A DNA stretch of 64,000 nt from Acetatifactor muris (GTDB lineage: Bacteria; Bacillota; Clostridia; Lachnospirales; Lachnospiraceae), in the NCBI RefSeq assembly GCF_024623325.1, contig NZ_JANJZD010000019.1, positions 1-64,000 on the forward strand. The letters are read 5' to 3'. The notes below the pieces were generated by a model. That model worked only from the letters and a program-made list of their open reading frames with translations, ran no database searches and was not told the origin of the DNA. This document shows positions 7,959 to 16,146 of this stretch, one piece after another; position 1 is the first letter of the stretch, and each line of letters starts with the position of its first letter. The translations under genes were made by a program, and so were the position numbers.

Positions 7959-8306
7959 TTAGACGATATTCTCACCCAAAATTATTTTAGGCATTGTAGT
8001 TAAACATCTGTTCCAACGTTTGTAAAACTTCTCTATACCAAGTTTAGATACTCTTGCATGAGCTTCTTCATTTTCTAACACCCAATACAACACATATGTT
8101 ACCTTGCCTACATTTCTCGTGAGTCGAACAGGCAATTCCCCCTCTTTAACCGCATTAAAATCTTTTTGTCGATGAGTACGTTTTATATAATGTACATCAA
8201 TGACCCCATCTTGTTGTAAATAAAATTCGGCAACTTCTTTCATTAGTTCTTCTATTTCATCTAATTTGGTTAATTTCGCTTCATATATGCATATTTCATT
8301 AAACAT
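7959..8306 (-). CDS. Hypothetical protein, possible ABM-like ferredoxin fold
   Basis: About 115 residues from the ATG at 8306, which follows GAGGAGG; a longer frame starts five codons earlier without support. The alternation of an N-terminal strand, a helix with LTKLDEIEELMKEVAEFY, and later strands ending VTYVLYWVLENEEAHARV recalls small dimeric alpha-beta barrel proteins such as antibiotic biosynthesis monooxygenases. This is a weak structural guess. It is next to the MGMT-like gene on the same strand and is probably co-transferred cargo. Confidence 0.6.
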   Translation of the reverse strand: MFNEICIYEAKLTKLDEIEELMKEVAEFYLQQDGVIDVHYIKRTHRQKDFNAVKEGELPVRLTRNVGKVTYVLYWVLENEEAHARVSKLGIEKFYKRWNRCLTTMPKIILGENIV

Positions 8307-8410
8307 AAAACACCTCCTCAAATTCTAATTTGTTCCTGTATAAAAAGTATATCACGAAGGCGTGAAGATTTCTATACTGTTGTTCATTTGCATAAGCAGT
8401 AGCGTGTCAA

Positions 8411-8521
8411 TGTAACGCTATTGCCTAATGAGAAGCCTTGTTTTGTTACTATCTGCAGGCCCAAAATACAGTAGGGGAAGTATTATCCTCCACCCACTGT
8501 ATTTTAAGGCAATAAGCGTTA
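8411..8521. repeat. Nested inverted repeat upstream of the small cargo genes
   Basis: Outer arms at about 8413-8426 and 8507-8521 match over 14-15 bases with a single missing T. Inner arms (8463-8472 and 8496-8505) are a perfect 10-bp repeat. The inner part could be a bidirectional terminator between tnpV and the neighbouring gene. The outer arms are unexplained. Confidence 0.45.
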
Positions 8522-8527
8522 CGCTCA

Positions 8528-8908
8528 TTAGTTATAAATCAGTTCGCTATATACAATTTCTCTCGCCCTCGCTTGTATTTCATTCATTCTTCCAATCCAC
8601 AATATCATGCTTTCTGCTTTTAGTTGTTCAGTCACGCCCTCCTTGTCAGCCATTTGTTCGACCAATCGAAACATCATCTTCGTTGCTTGTTCGTCAATAT
8701 CAGCAAGATAACAGTTCAATTTTCTGCTTGTGAGAAGCGTGGTGTAAACTGCCCGTTTATGTTCCTGCAAATAGTGTTTGTGTCGCTGCCCCCATAAGCC
8801 GATAGGCTTGTGTCCTTTTTCGGCTGGTAAAGTAAGGCAAGGAATATAATAATCTCCTTGCAGTTCATACCAAAGACCGTTGCTTTCATCATAAATATAC
8901 TTATCCAT
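8528..8908 (-). CDS. tnpV: TnpV-like transposon-encoded protein
   Basis: A 126-residue protein with the TnpV pattern known from Tn4451-type clostridial elements: LWYELQGDYYIP near the start, LGLWGQRHKHYLQEHKRAVY-like spacing in the middle, and a C-terminal half with LADIDEQA and EGVTEQLKAESMILWIGRMNEI. TnpV has no defined biochemical role but is a good marker of mobilizable elements. The ATG at 8908 follows GGAGG; the frame upstream of it lacks a site. It is the last gene before the right end of the element. Confidence 0.8.
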   Translation of the reverse strand: MDKYIYDESNGLWYELQGDYYIPCLTLPAEKGHKPIGLWGQRHKHYLQEHKRAVYTTLLTSRKLNCYLADIDEQATKMMFRLVEQMADKEGVTEQLKAESMILWIGRMNEIQARAREIVYSELIYN

Positions 8909-8997
8909 TAAAAAGTCCTCCGTTATAATATATTCGCACATATATCACAGTTCTCCGATTACCACACTCTGTTATAACTTGTTATGAGATTTTCTTG

Positions 8998-9034
8998 CCC
9001 TTGATTTTGCCCTTATGATTGTGCAGAACAAGGG
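8998..9034. repeat. Sub-terminal repeat of the element, right copy (hairpin)
   Basis: Nearly identical over its first 21 bases to 3106-3126 in the same orientation, and likewise closed by AACAAGGG. It lies 60 bp inside the putative right att core. Confidence 0.5.
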
Positions 9035-9092
9035 TAACATGGTGTGAAATCATATAAAGAAATAAGGTGTGATGATTGCGATAAATCCTTTG

Positions 9093-9104
9093 TTTTCAAG
9101 GCTT
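9093..9104. repeat. Candidate attachment core, right end
   Basis: Identical to 3060-3071 and embedded in a 40-bp segment similar to that at the left end. It marks the probable right boundary of the element. Confidence 0.45.
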
Positions 9105-9173
9105 TCGGAGGATTTTATTAAAACCCTATGAGGTGTGATAAACACCTGTAAAATTATGAGTTTCTAATTTAGA

Positions 9174-9503
9174 TTAATATTTCAAATCAATTTGAAACTC
9201 AAAGTCTTTTTCACATCGAAAACGTTTTCCTATTTGTTCTACAAAATAATCTTCATTTTCTGGATACACTACTTTTGTCATCACTCTTAATAAATCTAAT
9301 TCTTTGATAGATTCCTTTAATATAATTTCAAATTTACTCCATCCATCTGTTGCAGGCGAACATATATCATTCAGCATATCAGAAAAAAGTTCATATCCGT
9401 TTATGTGTTGGTTCCCTGCCAACTGACCTGCCCTACTTGAACACAGCATTTTTTCCAACATACCATACTGCTTACCATTCAGACTTACTCGATACGTTTT
9501 CAT
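9174..9503 (-). CDS. Hypothetical protein beside the element's right end
   Basis: A 109-residue AT-rich protein without signal peptide or membrane segment. The ATG at 9503 follows GGGAGG. I do not recognise a family. Its size, acidity and AT-richness resemble the two immunity-like genes on the other side of the element, so the element may have inserted into a cluster of such genes. That is inference from context only. Confidence 0.55.
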   Translation of the reverse strand: MKTYRVSLNGKQYGMLEKMLCSSRAGQLAGNQHINGYELFSDMLNDICSPATDGWSKFEIILKESIKELDLLRVMTKVVYPENEDYFVEQIGKRFRCEKDFEFQIDLKY

Positions 9504-9634
9504 GTATCGTTCCTCCCAAATACCAATTTGCCGCCGTCAACAGACAGCCTTTTCTCACTACCCATCATAACAGAAAAAGGCCGTCCTATCAATCAAATTT
9601 CGGAACCTTTCTGTCTCCACACCCATCGTCCCCC

Positions 9635-9678
9635 TTGACAGCACCTGACACAGATGCTATTCTGAAAACGATATATCG
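9635..9678 (+). promoter_or_regulatory. Promoter and possible operator of the GH13 gene
   Basis: TTGACA (9635-9640), a 17-nt spacer and TATTCT (9658-9663) form a good promoter. Directly after the -10 is the 10-bp palindrome CGATATATCG (9669-9678), flanked by AAA and AAA. Its position over the transcription start suits a repressor site, perhaps a LacI-type sugar regulator, but no regulator gene is adjacent. Confidence 0.5.
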
Positions 9679-9719
9679 AAAGTATATAAACATAATCTTT
9701 GCATGGAGGTTACAGGAAA

Positions 9720-11339
9720 ATGAAACGGAAAGGAAAGAACTTACGGAAAATTGGAATGCTGCTTCTGGCAATCATGACTGTCATCTGCAGCATAAGCGCC
9801 TGTGGCGGCGGAGAGCCGGCCTGGCACAGCAAAGAAGTGACGGTAACAGACGATAATTACCGCACCTGGTATGAGGTTTTCGTGTACTCCTTCTGTGACA
9901 GCGACGGCGATCAGGCAGGTGATCTTCAGGGTGTGATTTCGAAGCTGGATTATATTGCGGATATGGGGTTCAACGGAATCTGGCTGATGCCCATTATGCC
10001 CTCGCCTTCCTATCACAAATATGACGTGAAGAATTATCTGGAAATAGAGCCGGAATATGGCACCATGGAGGATTTCGAGGAACTGGCAGCAGAATGCGAC
10101 AGAAGGGGCATCAAGCTGATTATCGACCTGGTGCTGAACCACACTTCCTCGGAACATCCCTGGTTTGTGGCCGCCTGCGATTATCTGGAGTCTCTGGAAG
10201 AGGGGAAGGAACCCTCCGCCGCAGAATGTCCCTATTATGAATATTATCATTTTGTAAAAGGCAATCCTAACTCCGACACCTGGTATCAGGTGGGTTCCAC
10301 AGACTATTACTATGAGGGTGTATTCTGGAGCGGTATGCCGGATGTAAACTTTGAGAGCCAGGCTCTCCGGAAGGAATTTGAAGAAATCGTGGATTTCTGG
10401 CTGGCAAAAGGGGTTGGCGGATTCCGTCTGGATGCGGTAAAGGAATTTTACAGCGGCGCCACCAGTCAAAACGTGGAAGTGCTGACCTGGCTCAATGACT
10501 ATGTGAAAGCCGCCAGCCCGGATGCCTACATGGTGGGGGAGGCCTGGGAAGGCCTGGGCACCTACTCCCAGTACTATGCCAGCGGCATTGACAGCTTCTT
10601 TAATTTCGAGTTTGCAGGTCCCACAGGGGTGGTTACGAAGACTCTGACCTTCAGCGGTGAGACCAACAGCGCACAGGCTTACGCCAAAGCTCTGGTCAGA
10701 GTCCAGAATGCCATCAGAGAATACCGGGAAGACGCCATCGACGCTCCCTTTTTTGTCAATCATGACATGGCCCGGGCGGCAGGATATATGCAGTATGACG
10801 AACGGAAAGTCAAGATGGCCGCCACGCTGAATCTTCTCATGAGCGGCAGTGTCTTTGTATATTACGGAGAGGAAATCGGCATGACCGGCAGCGGAAAGGA
10901 TGAGAATAAACGGGCTCCCATGTACTGGTCTTCCGACGAGGGCGCCGAAGGGATGACCAGAGGGCCTCTGGATATGGAACCACAGGAAAATCAGTTCGCC
11001 AGCACTGAAAAGCAGATGAAATCGAAAGATTCCATTTACAGCTTCTACAAGGAAACCATTCTGCTAAGGAACCAGAATCCGGAAATCGCAAGAGGAACCG
11101 TGGCCAGACTGGAAGACATTACAGATCCGGATATCGCCGCTGTGTCGAAGACTTATAACGGGGAAACCATTTACCTGCTTTACAATATCTCGGAGACGGA
11201 GAAAAAGCAGGTATCTATGTCTGCGGAACAGTATGGGGAGCTGGAAATTGCCGGATATCTATCCGTTGACGGCGGCAAGGTAACCATGAAAAACGGGGTG
11301 GTTACCATGCCATCCTACAGCGTTGTGGTCTTGCGATGA
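9720..11339 (+). CDS. GH13-family alpha-glycosidase lipoprotein
   Basis: The protein is exported and lipid-anchored: a 25-residue signal ends in the lipobox SISAC. The catalytic (beta/alpha)8 barrel carries the GH13 conserved regions LVLNHTS, GGFRLDAVKEF (Asp nucleophile), MVGEAWEG (Glu acid/base) and VNHDMARAAGY (Asp). A C-terminal beta domain follows, for a total of 539 residues. It would cleave alpha-glucan oligosaccharides at the cell surface; alpha-amylase, neopullulanase or oligo-1,6-glucosidase specificity cannot be told apart by eye. The ATG at 9720 follows GGAGG with a 10-nt spacer. It has its own promoter and terminator. Confidence 0.92.
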   Translation: MKRKGKNLRKIGMLLLAIMTVICSISACGGGEPAWHSKEVTVTDDNYRTWYEVFVYSFCDSDGDQAGDLQGVISKLDYIADMGFNGIWLMPIMPSPSYHKYDVKNYLEIEPEYGTMEDFEELAAECDRRGIKLIIDLVLNHTSSEHPWFVAACDYLESLEEGKEPSAAECPYYEYYHFVKGNPNSDTWYQVGSTDYYYEGVFWSGMPDVNFESQALRKEFEEIVDFWLAKGVGGFRLDAVKEFYSGATSQNVEVLTWLNDYVKAASPDAYMVGEAWEGLGTYSQYYASGIDSFFNFEFAGPTGVVTKTLTFSGETNSAQAYAKALVRVQNAIREYREDAIDAPFFVNHDMARAAGYMQYDERKVKMAATLNLLMSGSVFVYYGEEIGMTGSGKDENKRAPMYWSSDEGAEGMTRGPLDMEPQENQFASTEKQMKSKDSIYSFYKETILLRNQNPEIARGTVARLEDITDPDIAAVSKTYNGETIYLLYNISETEKKQVSMSAEQYGELEIAGYLSVDGGKVTMKNGVVTMPSYSVVVLR

Positions 11340-11348
11340 TTGTAAACA

Positions 11349-11396
11349 CAGAGGCAGGGAAGTGACTTGTGTAAGTCACCGCCCCGCCTCTGTTTT
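11349..11396 (+). terminator. Terminator of the GH13 gene
   Basis: Stem CAGAGGC (11349-11355) with GCCTCTG (11386-11392), with an inner GTGACTT/AAGTCAC hairpin and a TTTT tail, 10 bp after the stop. Confidence 0.8.
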
Positions 11397-11429
11397 GATG
11401 AACTGTCCTCTCCTGACTGCCCTTCACAG

Positions 11430-12185
11430 TTACTCGCCATTCAGGATCCGACTCATGCACAGGTTAAATCCATTCAGAATGACAACATTTTTATCCTTAT
11501 ATTCAAGGGGATCTGCGTCTTTAAACATGACTCCTGTGACCAGCGGCTCCTTCTTCACCTGCTCCCAGTCATTTTTCATGGACTGTGCATAAATGCGGGA
11601 GTAAAGAGACCAGGATTCATAGACCTCTTCCGGATTCTCACAATCTTTTAACGCATAGGCCACATCCTCTTCACTGCCCCACATGATTTTCTCTTCGCTC
11701 TCTTCCTGCAGAAAGGAAGAAGGCGTATTATACCTGACGCCTATTGCCCACTTATCCAGCCAGTAAACACATCCCGGCCAGGAACAATACATCTGCTGCC
11801 TCGGATCCCCCCATATGTCTGTCATTTGCTCCCTGACCTGATCCATCTGCTGTTCTTCCGGATACTGTGCATAAATCAGTGTCAGTCCTGCCTCCTCTTC
11901 GGTCTCTCCCAGGAATTGCATATAGACGCTGGAAGCCTCTTCTCCTAAAAACGTAACGTCATTCAGTTCGATAGAGTAGCCATACAATTTTTCCGGCTGA
12001 GAGTCAATGGACAGTTCCTGCTTCCCTGCTTCTTCCATAGGCCATTGAAAGGCATCTTTCACCTGAGAAAAATCACATCCGAAGACCTCTTTCAAATCAA
12101 CAGGATTATCCTCCTTCTCAGGACTGCCGCAGGCACTCAGAAGAAATACAGCGGATAGAATCAATGGGAATACTTTTTTTCTCAT
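11430..12185 (-). CDS. Hypothetical lipoprotein
   Basis: A 251-residue lipoprotein whose signal peptide ends in LLSAC. The mature part is acidic with no recognised domain; it contains paired aromatic-rich strands around SWPGCVYWLDKW. The ATG at 12185 follows GGAGG. It is convergent with the GH13 gene and upstream of an AT-rich intergenic region. A sensor or substrate-binding role cannot be inferred. Confidence 0.75.
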   Translation of the reverse strand: MRKKVFPLILSAVFLLSACGSPEKEDNPVDLKEVFGCDFSQVKDAFQWPMEEAGKQELSIDSQPEKLYGYSIELNDVTFLGEEASSVYMQFLGETEEEAGLTLIYAQYPEEQQMDQVREQMTDIWGDPRQQMYCSWPGCVYWLDKWAIGVRYNTPSSFLQEESEEKIMWGSEEDVAYALKDCENPEEVYESWSLYSRIYAQSMKNDWEQVKKEPLVTGVMFKDADPLEYKDKNVVILNGFNLCMSRILNGE

Positions 12186-12347
12186 ATGAACCTCCTTCCA
12201 GATTATCAAATCAACGGATACCACAGTGCAATAAATATATAGAACATTTCCTGCTCTCTTTCTATTTTATCAGATAATTCGAGATGAGGCAATACATTTG
12301 ATTAACTGTGCAAAGAATATATATAAATTATCTTCCGAAACCCATCT

Positions 12348-13466
12348 TTAAAAGTTAGCACCCTGAAACAGCGACTGCTCTAACAACGCAACAAACCTCA
12401 TCAATATTTGGATTTCCTTTTCCTTTACTCCCTCAAGTCCACCTAAAACCTTATGTAGATTCTTCCTTTCGCCGGTAATATTGTATTTTATCAGCAAGGC
12501 AATCTGTATCCTCATTTTATCCATCACCGAATTGCGATAGTCTGCTATTATGTCATTAAAAGCAGAAATCTGATCGGCTTTTATATATCTGTCATTGCAC
12601 AGATACTCCATTCTCCACACCATAAGTGATTTATGATCCATTAAGGAATAGAATGCCCTAATGTCAATAGGACGACCTTCCCGCAATATAAATTCCAGAT
12701 AGTTATGCAGGCTATGATAAACCTCTGTTCCGTATACATAATATTCCGAATTGTTATATGGAAGGTTCCCTGAATCCATTTGCAGATAATTTTTCAGCAG
12801 GGATATAATACGCCCAATATTGACAGAAAGCGGCTCTTTATTCTCAGGGTCCGCCAGATATGGCAGCACCTGAAACATGGAAATGCTTGGACCTATTTCT
12901 TCTTCAGCTGTCATCCTAGTATCAAATTCTGTTCTTTTTAAAAATGCATTATAATTTTCTCTGATTGATGTTATCAGTTCCTCTGCCGATATTGCATCAG
13001 AATAGAATTTTAAATCACGGTAATTGTCCATACACAGGAATGCATCAATTGTTTGGTCATATCCGTATATGTATATCCAATGACTCATATGCTGTTTTTC
13101 ATAGGAATCATAGCTATGAATATAGTATTCATCTATTTCAATATTGATATAGAATTGCTTTTCCAGCTGTTCTGTAAATAAATCCTTCAAATTATTCATA
13201 TTCAGTATACTTAAAGGGGTTAAAAAATATCTTAACCATGGATTAGCAGCATATTCATATGATCTGAAATCATTATAGTCCATATAATAAAAATCCAAAG
13301 TACCACTTCGTATCCCTACAAGATTCTTCAACGAAAAAAGTTGAATATAATTGTTACAGACCCAGTCCTGGCACTCTCTGTGCGCTAAAAGGATTGATAA
13401 CAGCGCAGCCTGATGAGAAAATCCTTTTACAGGAGACTGCGTAACAGGTAAAATTATTTTCTGCAT
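12348..13466 (-). CDS. Peptide/acyl-transfer cluster protein, possible C39/BtrH-like fold
   Basis: A 372-residue soluble protein. The N-terminal half (to about residue 190) has features of the papain/transglutaminase-like fold of BtrH N-terminal and C39 proteins. There is an early GFSHQAALLSILLAHRECQDW segment and later HMSHWIYIYGYD followed by a DNYRDLKFY strand and ISAEELI. In butirosin synthesis BtrH moves an acyl group from an acyl carrier protein, which is notable because this cluster also has an ACP-like gene. The C-terminal half is helical. The ATG at 13466 follows GGAG. It is the last gene of the minus-strand operon, 77 bp after the ABC exporter. The assignment is tentative. Confidence 0.6.
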   Translation of the reverse strand: MQKIILPVTQSPVKGFSHQAALLSILLAHRECQDWVCNNYIQLFSLKNLVGIRSGTLDFYYMDYNDFRSYEYAANPWLRYFLTPLSILNMNNLKDLFTEQLEKQFYINIEIDEYYIHSYDSYEKQHMSHWIYIYGYDQTIDAFLCMDNYRDLKFYSDAISAEELITSIRENYNAFLKRTEFDTRMTAEEEIGPSISMFQVLPYLADPENKEPLSVNIGRIISLLKNYLQMDSGNLPYNNSEYYVYGTEVYHSLHNYLEFILREGRPIDIRAFYSLMDHKSLMVWRMEYLCNDRYIKADQISAFNDIIADYRNSVMDKMRIQIALLIKYNITGERKNLHKVLGGLEGVKEKEIQILMRFVALLEQSLFQGANF

Positions 13467-13543
13467 GATGTTTTCTCCACAATAAATAAAGTTTGACAGC
13501 ACCCTTCATACACATCACCTTTTACAAATATTGCAATAAAAAA

Positions 13544-15223
13544 CTAACTCTTATTGATCTTTTCATCTGCGATTTCGTTCTGGTTGAATTTTAATATTCT
13601 ATCAAATATATGGAAATTTTCAGTCTGGTCATGGCATACCATAATACATAATCTACGCTTCGATTCTTCCTGCAGAGTATCCATAACGATCCTTTTGGAC
13701 TCTGCATCCAGAGAAGCCGTGGGTTCGTCCAGAATTAAGATCGGCGCATCCTTGTAAATTGCCCGTGCGATAGCAATACGCTGTGCCTGGCCAAAGGAAA
13801 AGTTTGTGCCTTTTTCCTGTACCTGCGTCAGATACTGTTCCGGCAAAGCATTAATTACATCATGGATTCCTGCTCGCCTGGCCGCCGAAATCACATCCTT
13901 CATTTCATAATCTTCTGCTCCAAAAGCAATATTATCAGCTATCGTACCGCTGATCAGCAGGTGATCCTGGGGCACATATGAGATATATTTTCTTATAGAG
14001 GTTCCTTCCACACGGCAGTCTCCATCCGTAAGGCAGATGGTTCCCTCAGACGGCCTGTAAATGGCTGTCAGCAGCTGCATAAAGGTACTCTTTCCACATC
14101 CGCTGGGACCGATTACCCCCACAAACTGCCTGCCTTCTAATTTTATGTCTACATTCCGCAAAATCGCATCTGCATCCGCCCCATAAGAAAATGAAATATT
14201 CTGTAATTCAAGAACTACTTTATCACAATTCAAATCTGTATCCTGTGCATCTTCCTCGCATGGAATTTCTTCGATTTCCCTGATCCTGGCTCGTGCTGCT
14301 TTTCCTTCCTGAAACTCTCCCAGTAGCGGCATCAACTCCGTAAATGGCCAGACAATATAGTTTAATACCTGGAGAAGCCCCACAATCGTGCCGGCAGTGA
14401 CCTCCCCCTTTAAAGCCAGGCAGGCACCAAATGCTGCTGTTCCAATAAAGGAAAAGAAGCCCACCACATTGGCACCGCCGCTTAATACAGCATTGGCTAC
14501 AGTAGATAAAACCTTTGCACGGGAAAGTTCTCCGAATTTATTTCCAAATCGTTCCCGGGACTGACCATAGGATAGAAAACTTTTTATAACGGGAATATAT
14601 GAAATTTCTTCCTGGCTGAAGGACCTGATCTCACTTTCTTTCTGACGAGTTAATGCAGTATATTTTTGAACAAAAGGTAATACAAGCCTGCTCCAAAGTA
14701 CTGCCAGCGGAGAAAGCAACATACAAAAAATAGCTAATTTCCAGCTCAGCATAAAAGCATAAATCAATGAAGCAATACAGCTCGCTGCCCCCACAAAAAT
14801 GGAGGAACCAATATCCGGAAGTATTTTTGCGCAGATATCCGTATCATCAGAAATCCGGGTAAGTAAATCTCCGCTATGATACTTTGACAGCTCTAAAAAA
14901 GATGACCTTTCAATCTGTTTCAAAAGCCTGAGCTTCACTGTCCTGGCTATTTTATTCTGTGTTTTTACATTCAGAATAGATTTCAGTGAATTAAATAATG
15001 TCTGTGCGGTAATGACTAAAAAGGAAAAAAGGACCGCTTCCAAAACAGAAACACTGCTCCCGCCTGAAGCAATATCTACAAACAGCTTCAGACAGGATGC
15101 ATTTAAGACACCAAAAACAGCTATGAACAGAGACAGCAGGATCAGGCCTGCAAAATTTTTCCAGATTCCCTTTGTCTGAAAAGTATACTGACTTATAAGA
15201 TTGCTGTGTCTTGCTTTTTTCAT
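13544..15223 (-). CDS. ABC exporter, fused permease and ATPase
   Basis: A 559-residue half-transporter. Six membrane helices span about residues 20-300, followed by the nucleotide-binding domain with Walker A GPSGCGKST, signature NFSFGQAQRIAIARA, Walker B ILILDEPTASLD and the H-loop histidine in MVCHDQT. There is no N-terminal C39 peptidase domain, so cleavage of the leader, if any, must be done elsewhere, for example by the subtilase of this cluster. The ATG follows GGGGG. It is 11 bp downstream of a radical SAM gene and most likely exports the cluster's product. Confidence 0.93.
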   Translation of the reverse strand: MKKARHSNLISQYTFQTKGIWKNFAGLILLSLFIAVFGVLNASCLKLFVDIASGGSSVSVLEAVLFSFLVITAQTLFNSLKSILNVKTQNKIARTVKLRLLKQIERSSFLELSKYHSGDLLTRISDDTDICAKILPDIGSSIFVGAASCIASLIYAFMLSWKLAIFCMLLSPLAVLWSRLVLPFVQKYTALTRQKESEIRSFSQEEISYIPVIKSFLSYGQSRERFGNKFGELSRAKVLSTVANAVLSGGANVVGFFSFIGTAAFGACLALKGEVTAGTIVGLLQVLNYIVWPFTELMPLLGEFQEGKAARARIREIEEIPCEEDAQDTDLNCDKVVLELQNISFSYGADADAILRNVDIKLEGRQFVGVIGPSGCGKSTFMQLLTAIYRPSEGTICLTDGDCRVEGTSIRKYISYVPQDHLLISGTIADNIAFGAEDYEMKDVISAARRAGIHDVINALPEQYLTQVQEKGTNFSFGQAQRIAIARAIYKDAPILILDEPTASLDAESKRIVMDTLQEESKRRLCIMVCHDQTENFHIFDRILKFNQNEIADEKINKS

Positions 15224-15234
15224 AAATATTCCCC

Positions 15235-16146
15235 CTAAAGAATTCGGTTTAATTGCTCCAGAGCATCTTCGTTTTCAAAAATGTTGTTGCAAAGTTCACA
15301 CCCATTTACATAGTATTTATTTAATGACATTATTTTGTTTCTTTCTATTATTTCAACCAAATATGCAAAGCCTTTTGTCAATATACACATAAATACTTTA
15401 TTCTTTCTAAACTTATTCAGAATAACATTGATATTTTCATTTTGAATATTCCCAAGTACCATATTTTTATTACAAAAAGTACAGCACCAATGCACATCAC
15501 CGTTCCAGTCGATACTACACATTCCATCATATGAACATTTTAGTTGAGATAAATTTTTTATGGAGATAAAATCCTTTTTTACTATACAATCTGCTGCTCT
15601 TCCCACCGAATAAACAGCACTGGTAGTTATACTGGCTGAAATTTTGGATAAGCCTAAAGAAGATATAAGCCTGTCATTTTCAGCCATACCAGAATAAGTT
15701 GTGCTCACATGTATTTTAACTGGTATACCAAGCTCATTGGCCGCATTCAATAAATATTTTATATTATCTATTGGTATATTTTTTTGATGGTATTCATCAA
15801 CACTTGTCAGTAATAATCTCAGGCCATTGTCTTTTAGATCGTATAGCATACCATAAGCTTCTGAATAATCTCCGCACCAAAATCCATTGGTATAAACTGA
15901 TGGCATTTTACCTGCTCTATTTATAGCCTGAACCATTTGAAGGACCTTATCCGGATAAAGAAAAGCTTCTCCTCCAGAAATACCAATTGTATCTACCTTC
16001 GCATTTAGGGCTAAATCTGATATCACCTGATTAACCAATTTATCATCTAATACAACATTATTTTGGGGAGAACATTCTATACAACAATGTGGACATTGTA
16101 AATTACATTTGTTTGTCAACAAAAAGGTGACTATATTATAAATCAT
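15235..16146 (-). CDS. Radical SAM enzyme, third of the cluster
   Basis: About 303 residues. The [4Fe-4S]-SAM motif is CNLQCPHC (Cys14, Cys18, Cys21), followed by GISGGEA. The C-terminal part has further cysteines in SIDWNGDVHWCCTFCNK and NGCELCNN that could bind an auxiliary cluster or metal, resembling a short SPASM-like region. The preferred start is the ATG at 16146, 8 nt after GGGAG; a TTG at 16152 is also in frame. It overlaps the end of the subtilase gene, so translation is coupled. It probably modifies a peptide or the carrier-bound product. Which bond it forms is unknown. Confidence 0.9.
   Translation of the reverse strand: MIYNIVTFLLTNKCNLQCPHCCIECSPQNNVVLDDKLVNQVISDLALNAKVDTIGISGGEAFLYPDKVLQMVQAINRAGKMPSVYTNGFWCGDYSEAYGMLYDLKDNGLRLLLTSVDEYHQKNIPIDNIKYLLNAANELGIPVKIHVSTTYSGMAENDRLISSLGLSKISASITTSAVYSVGRAADCIVKKDFISIKNLSQLKCSYDGMCSIDWNGDVHWCCTFCNKNMVLGNIQNENINVILNKFRKNKVFMCILTKGFAYLVEIIERNKIMSLNKYYVNGCELCNNIFENEDALEQLNRIL

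Larger units (their letters stand above)
3060..9104. mobile_element. Integrative and mobilizable element
   Basis: A compact 6-kb element carries a tyrosine integrase at its left end, then an XRE regulator, excisionase, MobA/MobL relaxase, MGMT-like protein, small unknown protein and TnpV. It has no type IV secretion genes, so it would need a helper conjugation system. A 12-bp identical direct repeat (TTTTCAAGGCTT) lies at 3060-3071, beside the integrase, and at 9093-9104, and I take these as the attachment cores. A second pair of related sequences (3106-3139 and 8998-9034), both in the same orientation, lies just inside each end. The boundaries are inferred from these repeats. Confidence 0.7.

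Noticed and set aside
8411..8521. Resemblance to an integron attC site (GTAACGC...GCGTTAC)
   Set aside because: The core does not follow the RYYYAAC/GTTRRRY consensus, and there is no integron integrase or cassette array.
9661..9678. A possible catabolite-responsive element upstream of the GH13 gene
   Set aside because: Only the first half (TGAAAACG) fits; the second half lacks the conserved C, so I describe it only as a palindrome.
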